Below are positions 50,751-59,582 of a DNA stretch of 64,000 nucleotides, one piece after another. Below the pieces are notes generated by a model. The model was not told the DNA's origin. It saw nothing but the letters and a program-made list of their open reading frames with translations, and did not search any database. The stretch is from Janthinobacterium silvisoli (lineage in GTDB: Bacteria > Pseudomonadota > Gammaproteobacteria > Burkholderiales > Burkholderiaceae_D), in NCBI RefSeq assembly GCF_014200725.1, contig NZ_JACHCL010000001.1, positions 806,001 to 870,000 on the forward strand, written 5' to 3'. The translations under genes and the position numbers were made by a program. The stretch's first letter is position 1, and the number at the start of each line of letters is the position of its first letter.

Positions 50751-52203
50751 AGTCAGCATTCAGCGCCTGGCATCGGGCGTACCAGGCCTGGATGAATTGC
50801 TGGGGGGCGGCATTCCGGAATTTTCCTTCAACCTGCTCGCCGGTACGCCGGGCAGCGGCAAGACCACGATGGCGCACCAGATCATGTTTTCACTGGCCGC
50901 TCCAGAGCGGCGCGCGCTATTCTTTACCGTACTGGGCGAACCACCGCTGAAAATGCTGCGCTATCAGCAGCAGTTTCCTTTCTTCGACGTAAGCAAGATC
51001 AATCACTCGATCAAATTCGTCAATCTGGCAGCCGATCTGCTTGATGGCAATTTCGACCGGGTGCTGGCGCGTATCGCGGACGAAGTACGCGATTACCAGC
51101 CTAGCCTGGTATTTGTGGATTCCTTCCGTTCGGTGGCGCAGTCGGCACAGAGTATGGATGGCGGCGCCGCCAGCCTGCAGCATTTCGTCCAGCAACTGGG
51201 CATGCAGATGACCAGCTGGCTGGCCACCACCTTTCTGATCGGCGAATATCTGGCGCCGGAGGCAGAGTCCAGCCCGGTGTTTACTGTGGCTGACGGCATC
51301 ATCTGGATGTCTCAACAGGTACACCGCGACGCGCTGGTCCGCAAGATCCAGGTGGTCAAGATGCGCGGCCAGGCGCAGGGACTTGGCATACATACCTTCC
51401 GCATCAGTGACAGCGGCGTCGATATCTTCCCGCGCGCCATGCTGACAGCAACTGCCAGCAGGGTCAGTATCGACAGCGGACAGCGCCTCTCAACAGGTGT
51501 ACTGGAACTGGACAGGATGATGGGCGGTGGCGTACCGGCTGGCTATTCACTGCTCGTGGTCGGGCCATCCGGCTCTGGCAAATCGGTGCTGGCGACGCAG
51601 TTCCTGGCCGAGGGCGTGCGCAATGGCGAGGTTGGCGTAATTGCGGCGTTCGAGAAGAGTCCGAACCAGCTACTCAGCCATCAACTCAATACCTTGATCG
51701 AATCCGGCAAGTTGGGTGTGATCAATACCCGCACACTGGACTTGTCGATCGACGAAATCCTGCACGACTTGATCGTCATGATCAGGCAGATGGGGGCAAA
51801 GCGGGTAGTGATTGACTCTTTGTCCGGCTTCGAGCTGGCGCTGGCGCCATCGTTCCGCGACGATTTCCGCGAATCGCTGTATCGCATGATAGCTGTGCTG
51901 ACGGCAATGGGCGTGACCGTACTGATGACCGCCGAGCTGGAGGACCGCTACGAGATGTTGCGATTCAGTTCCTATGGCAACGCCTTCCTGGCCGACGCCA
52001 TCGTCATGCAGCGCTACGTGGAGCTGGAAGGCCAGCTAAAACGCGTGATCTCGGTAGTCAAGGTACGTGCCAGCGACCATAGTAAAGACATTCGTTTCTT
52101 TGACATCACATCTGATGGCATATCCATCGGGCATCCTTCGACTCAATACGTGGGCATACTCACGGGCAGGCCTGTTCCCTCCCCGGCCGTATCAGGAATT
52201 TAG
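50740..52203 (+). CDS. KaiC-like double-domain ATPase (RAD55/KaiC family)
   Basis: A 487-residue protein with two RecA-type KaiC domains: Walker A GTPGSGKTT (35-43) and GPSGSGKS (275-282). In cyanobacterial KaiC each domain has a catalytic Glu-Glu pair after the second strand. Here the places read Gly-Glu (66-67) and Glu-Lys (305-306), so each domain keeps one acidic residue only. The Ser-Thr phosphorylation pair of clock KaiC is not apparent. The end of CII (VRASDHSKDIRFFDITSDGISIG) follows the family. No kaiA or kaiB is nearby. A signalling role with the upstream hybrid kinase is likely; a clock role is not supported. Confidence 0.85.
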   Translation: MSNKVSIQRLASGVPGLDELLGGGIPEFSFNLLAGTPGSGKTTMAHQIMFSLAAPERRALFFTVLGEPPLKMLRYQQQFPFFDVSKINHSIKFVNLAADLLDGNFDRVLARIADEVRDYQPSLVFVDSFRSVAQSAQSMDGGAASLQHFVQQLGMQMTSWLATTFLIGEYLAPEAESSPVFTVADGIIWMSQQVHRDALVRKIQVVKMRGQAQGLGIHTFRISDSGVDIFPRAMLTATASRVSIDSGQRLSTGVLELDRMMGGGVPAGYSLLVVGPSGSGKSVLATQFLAEGVRNGEVGVIAAFEKSPNQLLSHQLNTLIESGKLGVINTRTLDLSIDEILHDLIVMIRQMGAKRVVIDSLSGFELALAPSFRDDFRESLYRMIAVLTAMGVTVLMTAELEDRYEMLRFSSYGNAFLADAIVMQRYVELEGQLKRVISVVKVRASDHSKDIRFFDITSDGISIGHPSTQYVGILTGRPVPSPAVSGI

Positions 52204-52270
52204 GCACGAATTTGGCTACGCTTCATCGTGGCGATAATCGTACGCAGACAGCCAGCAGAAATTTGGCGTA

Positions 52271-52307
52271 AAAAAGCCGCATCAGTCCGAAGTCGGATGC
52301 GGCTTTC
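52271..52307 (-). terminator. Intrinsic terminator of the effector operon
   Basis: Inverted repeat AAAGCCGCATC / GATGCGGCTTT (52274-52307) with a run of six Ts on the minus strand. It lies 19 bases past the stop of the chimeric lipoprotein gene and probably ends the whole leftward vgrG-to-lipoprotein transcript. Confidence 0.85.
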
Positions 52308-52326
52308 AGCTAACTAAATAAAGCGA

Positions 52327-52686
52327 TTACTTCTTCGCCGCAGTAACAGGCTTCGGATACTTGATCGTCATTTCCTTGAGCAAGTTGTCGGCATGGTCGA
52401 CTTTTTTCATGACCCACAGCATGTAGCGGATATCGAGGTGGATCGCGCGCGTAATCGCCGTGTCAAAGTACCAATCCTCGGCTTGCGCATCGATGGGCGG
52501 CACCTTGCTCGCCTCGATTTCACAGATGAAATCCGCGACATGGGGATTAAAAAGCGGCAGGCTTTGGTTGCGTGGCAGGACTTTGTCGTTAGGCATTTTG
52601 CAGGCAAGCAAAGAAATGCAGCACAAGAAGATCAGCGACGCGAGGCGCCGTCTCGTGGCAGCCATGCTGGATTGATTCCTGTCCAT
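52327..52686 (-). CDS. Chimeric lipoprotein: Sel1-protein N-terminus fused to an unrelated tail
   Basis: A 119-residue protein. The first 70 or so residues, including signal peptide and lipobox (FLCCISLLAC), match the start of the Sel1-repeat lipoprotein at 56358-57956 nearly exactly. From the Trp of DAQAEDW the sequence changes to YFDTAITRAIHLDIRYML, which matches the fragment at 48537. All Sel1 repeats and the C-terminal domain are gone. The start at 52686 has GGAGG five bases upstream, within an ATG-GAGGGCG leader. It follows the full Sel1 gene by the same short spacer seen between the other two, so it is the truncated second immunity gene of the left unit. Whether the product is made is unknown. 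Confidence 0.7.
   Translation of the reverse strand: MDRNQSSMAATRRRLASLIFLCCISLLACKMPNDKVLPRNQSLPLFNPHVADFICEIEASKVPPIDAQAEDWYFDTAITRAIHLDIRYMLWVMKKVDHADNLLKEMTIKYPKPVTAAKK
52355..52481. repeat. Right copy of 127-bp direct repeat flanking the KaiC operon
   Basis: Direct-repeat partner of 48550-48676, lying within the tail of the chimeric lipoprotein gene. The end of similarity (at 52481) coincides with the point where the Sel1-derived part begins. Confidence 0.7.
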
Positions 52687-52713
52687 TGCGCCCTCCATCG
52701 CTGCGGTATTGCG

Positions 52714-54306
52714 TTACCCAAGATCAGGAATGGAGGCCTCCATCAAATGCCACGTCACCTCGCCCTCTGGCAAATCCAGCAGCCAGTCGCGGCGCGGCTG
52801 CGGGAACGGCGCGCCCTGGGTCAGCCAGGCCTGGCGCCAGTATTGATTGACGATGGCCTGCAGCGGATGGTCGGCCGAAACCCACGGTTGCCAGACGCCA
52901 CTGACCGGACACGCTTGATCGCAAGCGCAGCTCAACCATGGCTCGGGGCGCTCCACCTCGCGCAGCAAGCCGTGCACCGCACGCGGCTCCACTGCCCCAT
53001 GGTTGTGCCGTAGCGTCAGGCACTGCTCCCACGTTACGGGGCCGTAACGGCTGTTGCCAGCGACATCGAGCACGCTGAAATGGCGGAACGCTTCGCCTTT
53101 ACGCAACAACCGGGCCGGCTCCGTCAAACCCTGCCCAGCGGCGGGTTGCCAGTATGTCGAAAATGGCGCAGCCGGCGCATCGCTGTGCAAGCCGGCAGGA
53201 CGCAAAGCATAGTCGACGGGCAGGAAATACGGTTCTTGTAACAGTGAGGCGGAGCTTGGCTTTGGGATGGCGGGCGGCGGACGAACACCCATGGCTGCTT
53301 CAAGCAAGCTCTTTCTTTGGCCATCCCAGGGCGGCAGATCGGCCGGTGGCAATGGCAAGATTTTATCGAGGTTCGGGAAGCGGCGATTGGGGTTGAAACC
53401 GAGGGCATCACCCAATATTCCATATCTTACGCCGCGAGCCTTATCGATGTACGGAGTAAACATATTAGATAAATCAAAAGGGTGGTCAAATTCTATTTGC
53501 AATGCGTTAGCACAATCTTCACAACCAAATTTGACACCTTCATGCAATACCTCTAAAGCACGCGCTTTTGCTTCTGGAGTACTGTCTCCATTTGCGGTCC
53601 CATCTGATGATCTTAAAACCACATACAAATAATGTAAATCAAATGCAGCTTGGCCATACCCTTGTGCCAGCGCGCACTCGAGCATTTTGGTCGCCACAGG
53701 AATATTGCCCCACATTCCGATACTTGGATGATCCTCTCCAGAGGTCAATTTCTCGCCTAAAAATCCCAGCGATTGAGGGTTTCCCATCTGCGCCGCCTTT
53801 TGCCAGAACGCATAAGCCCGGGTGGTATCGCCTGTCACGCCCGTGCCATTCGCATAATACGTCCCCATCCTGTCATAAGCCGCCGGAATGCCCAGTCGCA
53901 TCGCCTTTTCCACCAACAGCACCGCCTCTTCTTCACCATACAAAGGGTCGCGCCCTTCCACATACAGGCTGGCCAGATTGAGCATCGCCTTCCAGTGCAA
54001 TCGCTCCGCTGCTTGACGCGTCAGATCAACGATTTTTTTGTAATCGCGGTCTTCCACGAAAATTTCAGGATCTTCCAGGGCGCGCGCTTCAAGAAACCAA
54101 TCCTCGGCTTGCGCATCGATGGGCGGCACCTTGCTTGCCTCGGTTTCACAGATAAAATCCGCGACATGGGGATTGAAAAGTGGCAGACTTTGGTTGCGTG
54201 GCAGGACTTTGTCGTTAGGCATTTTGCAAGCGATTAAAGAAATAATTAAGAGAACTGCCAAGCTGAAAAATGGCAGGTAAAAAAAGTATTTTTGATGACC
54301 TTTCAT
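52714..54306 (-). CDS. Sel1-repeat lipoprotein, probable immunity protein (copy 1)
   Basis: A 530-residue lipoprotein (lipobox LIAC, Cys27). Residues 95-225 hold Sel1-like repeats (AYDRMGTYYANGTGVTGD, then AYAFWQKAAQMGNPQSL), and the last 200 residues form a second conserved domain with GLHSDAPAAPFSTYWQPAAG. In Pseudomonas, Sel1-repeat proteins beside phospholipase D effectors are their immunity proteins, so the same role in the periplasm is likely. It starts two bases after the effector gene at 54309. Residues 177-305 differ strongly from copies 2 and 3, while the rest is nearly identical. Confidence 0.8.
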   Translation of the reverse strand: MKGHQKYFFYLPFFSLAVLLIISLIACKMPNDKVLPRNQSLPLFNPHVADFICETEASKVPPIDAQAEDWFLEARALEDPEIFVEDRDYKKIVDLTRQAAERLHWKAMLNLASLYVEGRDPLYGEEEAVLLVEKAMRLGIPAAYDRMGTYYANGTGVTGDTTRAYAFWQKAAQMGNPQSLGFLGEKLTSGEDHPSIGMWGNIPVATKMLECALAQGYGQAAFDLHYLYVVLRSSDGTANGDSTPEAKARALEVLHEGVKFGCEDCANALQIEFDHPFDLSNMFTPYIDKARGVRYGILGDALGFNPNRRFPNLDKILPLPPADLPPWDGQRKSLLEAAMGVRPPPAIPKPSSASLLQEPYFLPVDYALRPAGLHSDAPAAPFSTYWQPAAGQGLTEPARLLRKGEAFRHFSVLDVAGNSRYGPVTWEQCLTLRHNHGAVEPRAVHGLLREVERPEPWLSCACDQACPVSGVWQPWVSADHPLQAIVNQYWRQAWLTQGAPFPQPRRDWLLDLPEGEVTWHLMEASIPDLG

Positions 54307-54308
54307 GC

Positions 54309-56339
54309 TTAGCCCAAACGTATTGTGGAGCTGCGTTTGTCTTCGAGCGGCAGCACAAAGCCTCTCATTTTTTTGAAAATTGCATTTTCAGATTTATCAA
54401 ATTTTTTCTTGCGATTATTTTTCATCAAGTTAGTCCAATCTTTGAATGCCGTGACAATCTCCGCCTTCGTCCCTCCCCCGCCATCGACCAGCCCGCCGCT
54501 ATGCATGCGCCATACCCGCTTGCGCAAGTCCCGGGCCACGCGGCAGTCGACGGTAGCGATATTGATTTCGCTGTCGACGGCCATGCTGCGCTGGTTCAGG
54601 TTGGCGCTGCCCAGCGTCATGAACACGTCGTCGACCAGCATCAATTTGGAATGGATATAGATTTCACGGTAGCGCCAGCGGTCGTTGTCAAACGCGCTCA
54701 CATTGAGCATCGCCACCGACACTTTCAGCCCGAATTCGCTCTCGAGCGTCATCGCGCCGGGCTTGTTGATACCGTTGGCATGCTTCACCACGTCGGGCAA
54801 CTGGACTGCCACCTCGGCGGAAATGCCGAATCCCGCCCTGACACGCTGGGTTTTCGGTCGCTTGTTGTAGTCGTCGATCATCTTGTTTTGCCCCGTCATG
54901 CCATCATGCTGCCCCAGCGCCGCCAGCGTATCGTGGGTGCGCGGCACCATCTGCGCCCGCTCGGGGACCGGGATGACGATGAACACGTGCATGACCGGCA
55001 TGTCTTCAAGACTCTTGCCCGCCTTGGCACTGCCCGCCTTCCAGGCGGCAACGACTTTTTTGCGCTCGTCCAGCAAATGCTGCGCCCAATCTTCATACTG
55101 GAAATACTGGTTTTCCACGTACAGGTAGCCGGCCGCCAGGCTGGCCTGGGTCACGGCGCGAAAGTAGCTTTCCCTGATGGTCTTGTCTTGTTCCTCGGGC
55201 TGCGTCAGGACGATTTGCACGGTGGAGTCGCCTGGGCCGGCCTCGCGCAACAGCCGCGCCGGTGGGCTGCCCCGTGGCAACTCCCGGCTCACGCTGGCAT
55301 TGGAGGCCGCATGCGTGCGGTCGCCGGCCGCGCGGTCCCATGCCTTCACGAAATTGTTGTACAGCGCGATGAGCGCCCTGCCGCCGTCGATGCGGCAGGC
55401 GTAATCCTGATAGGGCTTCAGCGTGGCGAACCCGCCGTCTGCGGCCATACCCTGCAAGCACTCGCGCCGCGTATCGTCGAGCAGATGGGCCGTCGTATCC
55501 CAATAATCGGTCACCGAGTTCAGGCCCATCACATAACCGACGGCCTTCGCCCCTTCCTGGTGATCGAAATCGATCAGGACCGGTTTCTGGTGATGCGTGC
55601 CCAGGTATTGCATGCCGGGCTTTTCGATTTCCCCCATCGTCAGGCCGCGCGGCCGGTTTATTTCGGTCGCGATACTCTTGCTGATCGCCGCGCTGTCGCC
55701 GTGCCGCAAACGTATCTCCAGGCCGCCAAACAGGCCCCTGAACGCGGCCGCATACCAGCTGTGGCAATATTCTTCGCGTGCCTTCATCGGAATATCCTCG
55801 GCCCGGATGAATTCGCCCCAATAACGGTGGCTAAAAACAGGTAGCTTTTTTTTGACCGCCTCCTGCAACATCGCCAGGCTGCTTTTGGCGCTGATATCGT
55901 CGGCACGTTGTCCACCAGTTTTCCATGGCGAAGTGCCGTGCGAATAGCCTGGCATGGTGCGCGCTATCGGCGAACCGATATGGTCATACCAGACCAGCAG
56001 GCGCACCCTGACGTGACGCCGCGCGGCGGCGATCAGCAAGTCGCCAAAAGTTTCGCCGCGCGGCCAGGTGGCGCTGTTGCCGCGCACCAGTTCCATCCCT
56101 GGATCGAAACCCCAGCAGCACAGGTCGATGGACTTTTCCGCCCTGGCGATCTCGCCGGCGATATCGGCGAACCCTTCCTGTCCGCAAATGAACAGCGTCA
56201 GCTTGTTGTTATGCGTAATCGGATGAGTGGCCTTGCCCTTCAGGTTGCGGTTTTCCAGCAGCCACTGGAGCGAACTGGTCGCACTGCGGCCGACTTCGTC
56301 GATGTGGGTGGTTTCGATGCGGCCGCTCGATTCCGGCAT
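54309..56339 (-). CDS. Phospholipase D-family type VI effector (Tle5-like, copy 1)
   Basis: A 676-residue protein without a signal peptide. Both HxKxxxxD motifs of the PLD superfamily are intact: H250/K252/D257 (HHQKPVLID) and H563/K565/D570 (HSKLMLVD), the latter with GSANLNQRSM. Such effectors are delivered by type VI secretion and cleave phospholipids of target membranes. Compared with copy 2 it differs at residues 125-201 and 630-676 and lacks nine residues after D289-T290. It is followed by a Sel1-type immunity gene. The TTR-like adaptor and vgrG lie upstream, before copy 2. Confidence 0.85.
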   Translation of the reverse strand: MPESSGRIETTHIDEVGRSATSSLQWLLENRNLKGKATHPITHNNKLTLFICGQEGFADIAGEIARAEKSIDLCCWGFDPGMELVRGNSATWPRGETFGDLLIAAARRHVRVRLLVWYDHIGSPIARTMPGYSHGTSPWKTGGQRADDISAKSSLAMLQEAVKKKLPVFSHRYWGEFIRAEDIPMKAREEYCHSWYAAAFRGLFGGLEIRLRHGDSAAISKSIATEINRPRGLTMGEIEKPGMQYLGTHHQKPVLIDFDHQEGAKAVGYVMGLNSVTDYWDTTAHLLDDTRRECLQGMAADGGFATLKPYQDYACRIDGGRALIALYNNFVKAWDRAAGDRTHAASNASVSRELPRGSPPARLLREAGPGDSTVQIVLTQPEEQDKTIRESYFRAVTQASLAAGYLYVENQYFQYEDWAQHLLDERKKVVAAWKAGSAKAGKSLEDMPVMHVFIVIPVPERAQMVPRTHDTLAALGQHDGMTGQNKMIDDYNKRPKTQRVRAGFGISAEVAVQLPDVVKHANGINKPGAMTLESEFGLKVSVAMLNVSAFDNDRWRYREIYIHSKLMLVDDVFMTLGSANLNQRSMAVDSEINIATVDCRVARDLRKRVWRMHSGGLVDGGGGTKAEIVTAFKDWTNLMKNNRKKKFDKSENAIFKKMRGFVLPLEDKRSSTIRLG

Positions 56340-56357
56340 GGTGCTCTCCAGTTTGCG

Positions 56358-57956
56358 TTATCCAAGGTCAGGAATGGAGGCATCCATCAAATGCCACGTC
56401 ACCTCGTCCTCTGGCAAGTCCAGCAGCCAGTCGCGGCGCGGCTGCGGGAACGGCGCGCCCTGTGTCAGCCAGGCCTGGCGCCAGTATTGATTGACGATGG
56501 CCTGCAACGGATGGTCGGCCGCTACCCACGGTTGCCAGACGCCGCTGACGGGACAGGCCTCGCCGCCAGCGCAGCTCAACCATGGCTCGGGCCGCTCCAC
56601 CTCGCGCAGCAAGCCGTGCACCGCGCGCGGCTCCACTGCCCCATGGTTGTGCCGTATCGTCAGGCACTGTTCCCACGTTACGGGGCCGTAACGGCTGTTG
56701 CCAGCGGCATCGATCACGCTGAAATGGCGGAACGCTTCGCCTTTACGCAACAGCCGGGCCGGCTCCGTCAATCCCTGCCCGGCGGCGGGTTGCCAGTATG
56801 TCGAAAATGGCGCAGCCGGCGCATCGCTGTGCAAGCCGGCAGGACGCAAAGCATAGTCGACGGGCAGGAAATACGGTTCTTGTAACAGTGAGGCGGAGCT
56901 TGGCTTTGGGATGGCGGGCGGCGGACGAACACCCATGGCTGCTTCAAGCAAGCTCTTTCGTTGGCCATCCCAGGGCGGCAGATCGGCCGGTGGCAATGGC
57001 AAGATTTTATCGAGGTTCGGGAAACGGCGATTGGGGTTGAAGCCGAGGGCACGACCAAGTACGCCATAACGTTCCGCCCGCGCTTTATCAATGTACGGAA
57101 CCAGCATATTTGCAAGATCAAACGGATCGCCGAATTCAATCTTGAGTTTGGTTGCGCATTTCCCGCAGCCGAATGCTACTCCCTCATGTAGCACTTTAAG
57201 AGCAAGTGCTTTAGTTTCTGGCGTACGCGGCCCGCTAACTCTCCCTGTAGTCATTCTCGGGGAGGCATACATATAAGATAGATTATATGCAACCGGTCCG
57301 TACCCTTGGGAAAATGCACATGCCATCATTTTTATTGCGACGGGAATATTAGCCCAATACCCTGCGCCTTCATTTGCAGGCCCCACATTTAGTTTATCTG
57401 ACAAAAAATCCATCGCTTGCGGATTTCCCATCTGCGCCGCCTTTTGCCAGAACGCATAAGCGCGAGTGCTATCGCCGTTGACGCCCGTGCCATTCGCGTA
57501 ATACGTTCCCATCCGGTCATAAGCCGCCGGTATGCCGAGCAGCATCGCCTTTTCCACTAACAGCACCGCCTCTTCTTCACCATACAAAGGGTCGCGCCCT
57601 TCCACATACAGGCTGGCCAGATTGAGCATCGCCTTCCAGTGCAATCGCTCCGCCGCTTGACGCGTCAGATCGATAATTTTTTTGTAGTCGCGGTCTTCCA
57701 CGAAAATTTCAGGATCTTCCAAAGCGCGCGCTTCGAGAAACCAGTCCTCGGCTTGCGCATCGATGGGCGGCACCTTGCTTACCTCGATTTCACAGATGAA
57801 ATCCGCAACATGAGGATTGAAAAGGGGCAGGCTTTGGTTGCGCGGCAAGACTTTGTCGTCTGGTATTTTGCAGGCAAGCAAAGAAATGCAGCACAAGAAA
57901 ATCAGCGACGTGAAGCGCCGTCTGGTGGCAGCCATTCTGGATTGATTCCTGTCCAT
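56358..57956 (-). CDS. Sel1-repeat lipoprotein, probable immunity protein (copy 2)
   Basis: A 532-residue lipoprotein (lipobox LLAC). The ATG at 57956 is preceded by GGAGG at five bases, so it is preferred over 57968. The N-terminus (MDRNQSRMAATRRRFTSL) is the parent of the chimera at 52327. The central part (Sel1 repeats onward, YWANIPVAIKMMACAFSQGYG) differs from copies 1 and 3, whereas the C-terminal domain is almost the same. It is the second immunity gene of the right unit, following copy 3 by 27 bases, with effector copy 1 next in line, 18 bases downstream. Confidence 0.8.
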   Translation of the reverse strand: MDRNQSRMAATRRRFTSLIFLCCISLLACKIPDDKVLPRNQSLPLFNPHVADFICEIEVSKVPPIDAQAEDWFLEARALEDPEIFVEDRDYKKIIDLTRQAAERLHWKAMLNLASLYVEGRDPLYGEEEAVLLVEKAMLLGIPAAYDRMGTYYANGTGVNGDSTRAYAFWQKAAQMGNPQAMDFLSDKLNVGPANEGAGYWANIPVAIKMMACAFSQGYGPVAYNLSYMYASPRMTTGRVSGPRTPETKALALKVLHEGVAFGCGKCATKLKIEFGDPFDLANMLVPYIDKARAERYGVLGRALGFNPNRRFPNLDKILPLPPADLPPWDGQRKSLLEAAMGVRPPPAIPKPSSASLLQEPYFLPVDYALRPAGLHSDAPAAPFSTYWQPAAGQGLTEPARLLRKGEAFRHFSVIDAAGNSRYGPVTWEQCLTIRHNHGAVEPRAVHGLLREVERPEPWLSCAGGEACPVSGVWQPWVAADHPLQAIVNQYWRQAWLTQGAPFPQPRRDWLLDLPEDEVTWHLMDASIPDLG

Positions 57957-57983
57957 TACGTCCTCCATCGCTGCGGCATTGCG

Positions 57984-59582
57984 TTACCCAAGATCAAGAA
58001 TGGAGGCATCTATCAAATGCCACGTCACCACGTCCTCTGGCAAATCCAGCAGCCAGTCGCGGCGCGGCTGCGGGAACGGCGCGCCCTGTGTCAGCCAGGC
58101 CTGGCGCCAGTATTGATTGACGATGGCCTGCAACGGATGGTCGGCCGCTACCCACGGTTGCCAGACGCCGCTGACGGGACAGGCCTCGCCGCCAGCGCAG
58201 CTCAACCATGGCTCGGGCCGCTCCACCTCGCGCAGCAAGCCGTGCACCGCGCGCGGCTCCACTGCCCCATGGTTGTGCCGTATCGTCAGGCACTGTTCCC
58301 ACGTCACGGGGCCATAAAGGCTGTTGCCAGCGGCATCCACCACGCTGAAATGGCGGAATGCTTCGCCTTTGCGCAACAGCCGGGCCGGCTCTGTCAATCC
58401 CTGCTCGGCGGCGGGTTGCCAGTATGCCGAAAATGGCGCAGTCGGCGCGTCACTGTGCAAGCCGGCAGGGCGCAGGGCATAGTCGGCGGCCAGGAAATAC
58501 GGTTCTTGTAACAGCGACGAGGCGCTTGGTTTTGGGACCGCTGGCGGCGGACGCACGCCCATGGCGGCATGCAGCAAGGTATCCCTGTCGCCATTCCAGG
58601 GTGGCAGATCAGCAGGGGGAAGTGGCAAGACCTTGTCCAGATTAGGAAAGCGTGCATTGGGATTGAATCCCAGTTCACGATTTAGCACCGCGTAACGTTC
58701 GCCGCGAGCCTTGTCCACATATGGCGCCAGCATATCGGCAAGATCAAAAGGAGAACCAAATTCAATTGCCAGTGCACTCGCACACTCTGCGCAGCCAAAC
58801 TTGACTCCCTCATGCAATACATTTAGAGCACGCTGTTTGGTTGCGGGAGTTCGATCACCTATCTCGTCCCCATTCGCAGCTCTTGGGATTGCATATAAAT
58901 AGTGTAAGTTAAACGCAGCAGGCCCGTATCCTTGAGAAAGCGCACACGCCATCATTTTTACCGCCACAGGAATATTGGCCCAATAGCCAGAAATAGCACC
59001 GTCTGTCCCCGCTCTTAATTTTTCTCCTAAAAAAGCCATTGCATGAGGATTGCCCATGACAGCGGCCTTTTGCCAGAAGGCATAAGCCCGGGTGGTATCG
59101 CCGTTGACGCCCGTGCCATTCGCGTAATACGTTCCCATCCTGTCATATGCCGCAGGTATCCCGAGCCGCATCGCCTTTTCCACCAATTGAACCGCCTCTT
59201 CATTACCATATAAGGGATCGCGCCCTTCCACATACAAGCTGGCCAGATTGAGCATCGCCTTCCAGTGCAATCGCTCTGCCGCTTGACGCGTCAGATCGAC
59301 AATTTTTTTGTAGTCGCGGTCTTCCACAAAAATTTCAGGATCTTCCATCGCACGCGCTTCGAGAAACCAGTCCTCGGCTTGCGCATCGATGGGGGGCACC
59401 TTGCTTGCCTCGATTTCACAGATGAAATCCGCGACATGGGGGTTGAAAAGGGGCAGGCTTTGGTTGCGTGGCAGGACTTTGTCGTTTGGCATTTTGCAGG
59501 AGAATAAAGAGATACACAGTAAAACTAACAATACAAAACATGGCAGGCGAATAAATATGCTTTGATGCTGTCTCATGATCAC
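57984..59582 (-). CDS. Sel1-repeat lipoprotein, probable immunity protein (copy 3)
   Basis: A 532-residue lipoprotein (lipobox LFSC, Cys29) with a signal peptide unlike that of copy 2. Its start overlaps the stop of effector copy 2 by four bases, so the two are translationally coupled, the usual arrangement for toxin and cognate immunity. Sel1 repeats and the C-terminal domain are as in the other copies. The central region shares features of both copies 1 and 2 (for example GEKLRAGTDG and FNLHYLYAIPRAANG), and its GLHSDAPTAPFSAYWQ block differs by a few residues. Confidence 0.8.
   Translation of the reverse strand: MIMRQHQSIFIRLPCFVLLVLLCISLFSCKMPNDKVLPRNQSLPLFNPHVADFICEIEASKVPPIDAQAEDWFLEARAMEDPEIFVEDRDYKKIVDLTRQAAERLHWKAMLNLASLYVEGRDPLYGNEEAVQLVEKAMRLGIPAAYDRMGTYYANGTGVNGDTTRAYAFWQKAAVMGNPHAMAFLGEKLRAGTDGAISGYWANIPVAVKMMACALSQGYGPAAFNLHYLYAIPRAANGDEIGDRTPATKQRALNVLHEGVKFGCAECASALAIEFGSPFDLADMLAPYVDKARGERYAVLNRELGFNPNARFPNLDKVLPLPPADLPPWNGDRDTLLHAAMGVRPPPAVPKPSASSLLQEPYFLAADYALRPAGLHSDAPTAPFSAYWQPAAEQGLTEPARLLRKGEAFRHFSVVDAAGNSLYGPVTWEQCLTIRHNHGAVEPRAVHGLLREVERPEPWLSCAGGEACPVSGVWQPWVAADHPLQAIVNQYWRQAWLTQGAPFPQPRRDWLLDLPEDVVTWHLIDASILDLG

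Larger units (their letters stand above)
52327..56339. repeat. Left copy of duplicated effector-immunity unit
   Basis: Contains effector copy 1, Sel1 lipoprotein copy 1 and the truncated chimera, in the same order and with the same spacers as the right copy at 56358-61636 (effector copy 2, Sel1 copies 3 and 2). The spacer GCGTTACCCAAG follows the first Sel1 gene in both, and a near match GCGTTATCCAAG lies at the junction 56346-56370. Confidence 0.7.

Noticed and set aside
50740..52203. Circadian clock gene kaiC
   Set aside because: No kaiA or kaiB is adjacent, catalytic glutamate pairs are altered and phosphorylation sites are not evident, so only the KaiC-like ATPase family is claimed.
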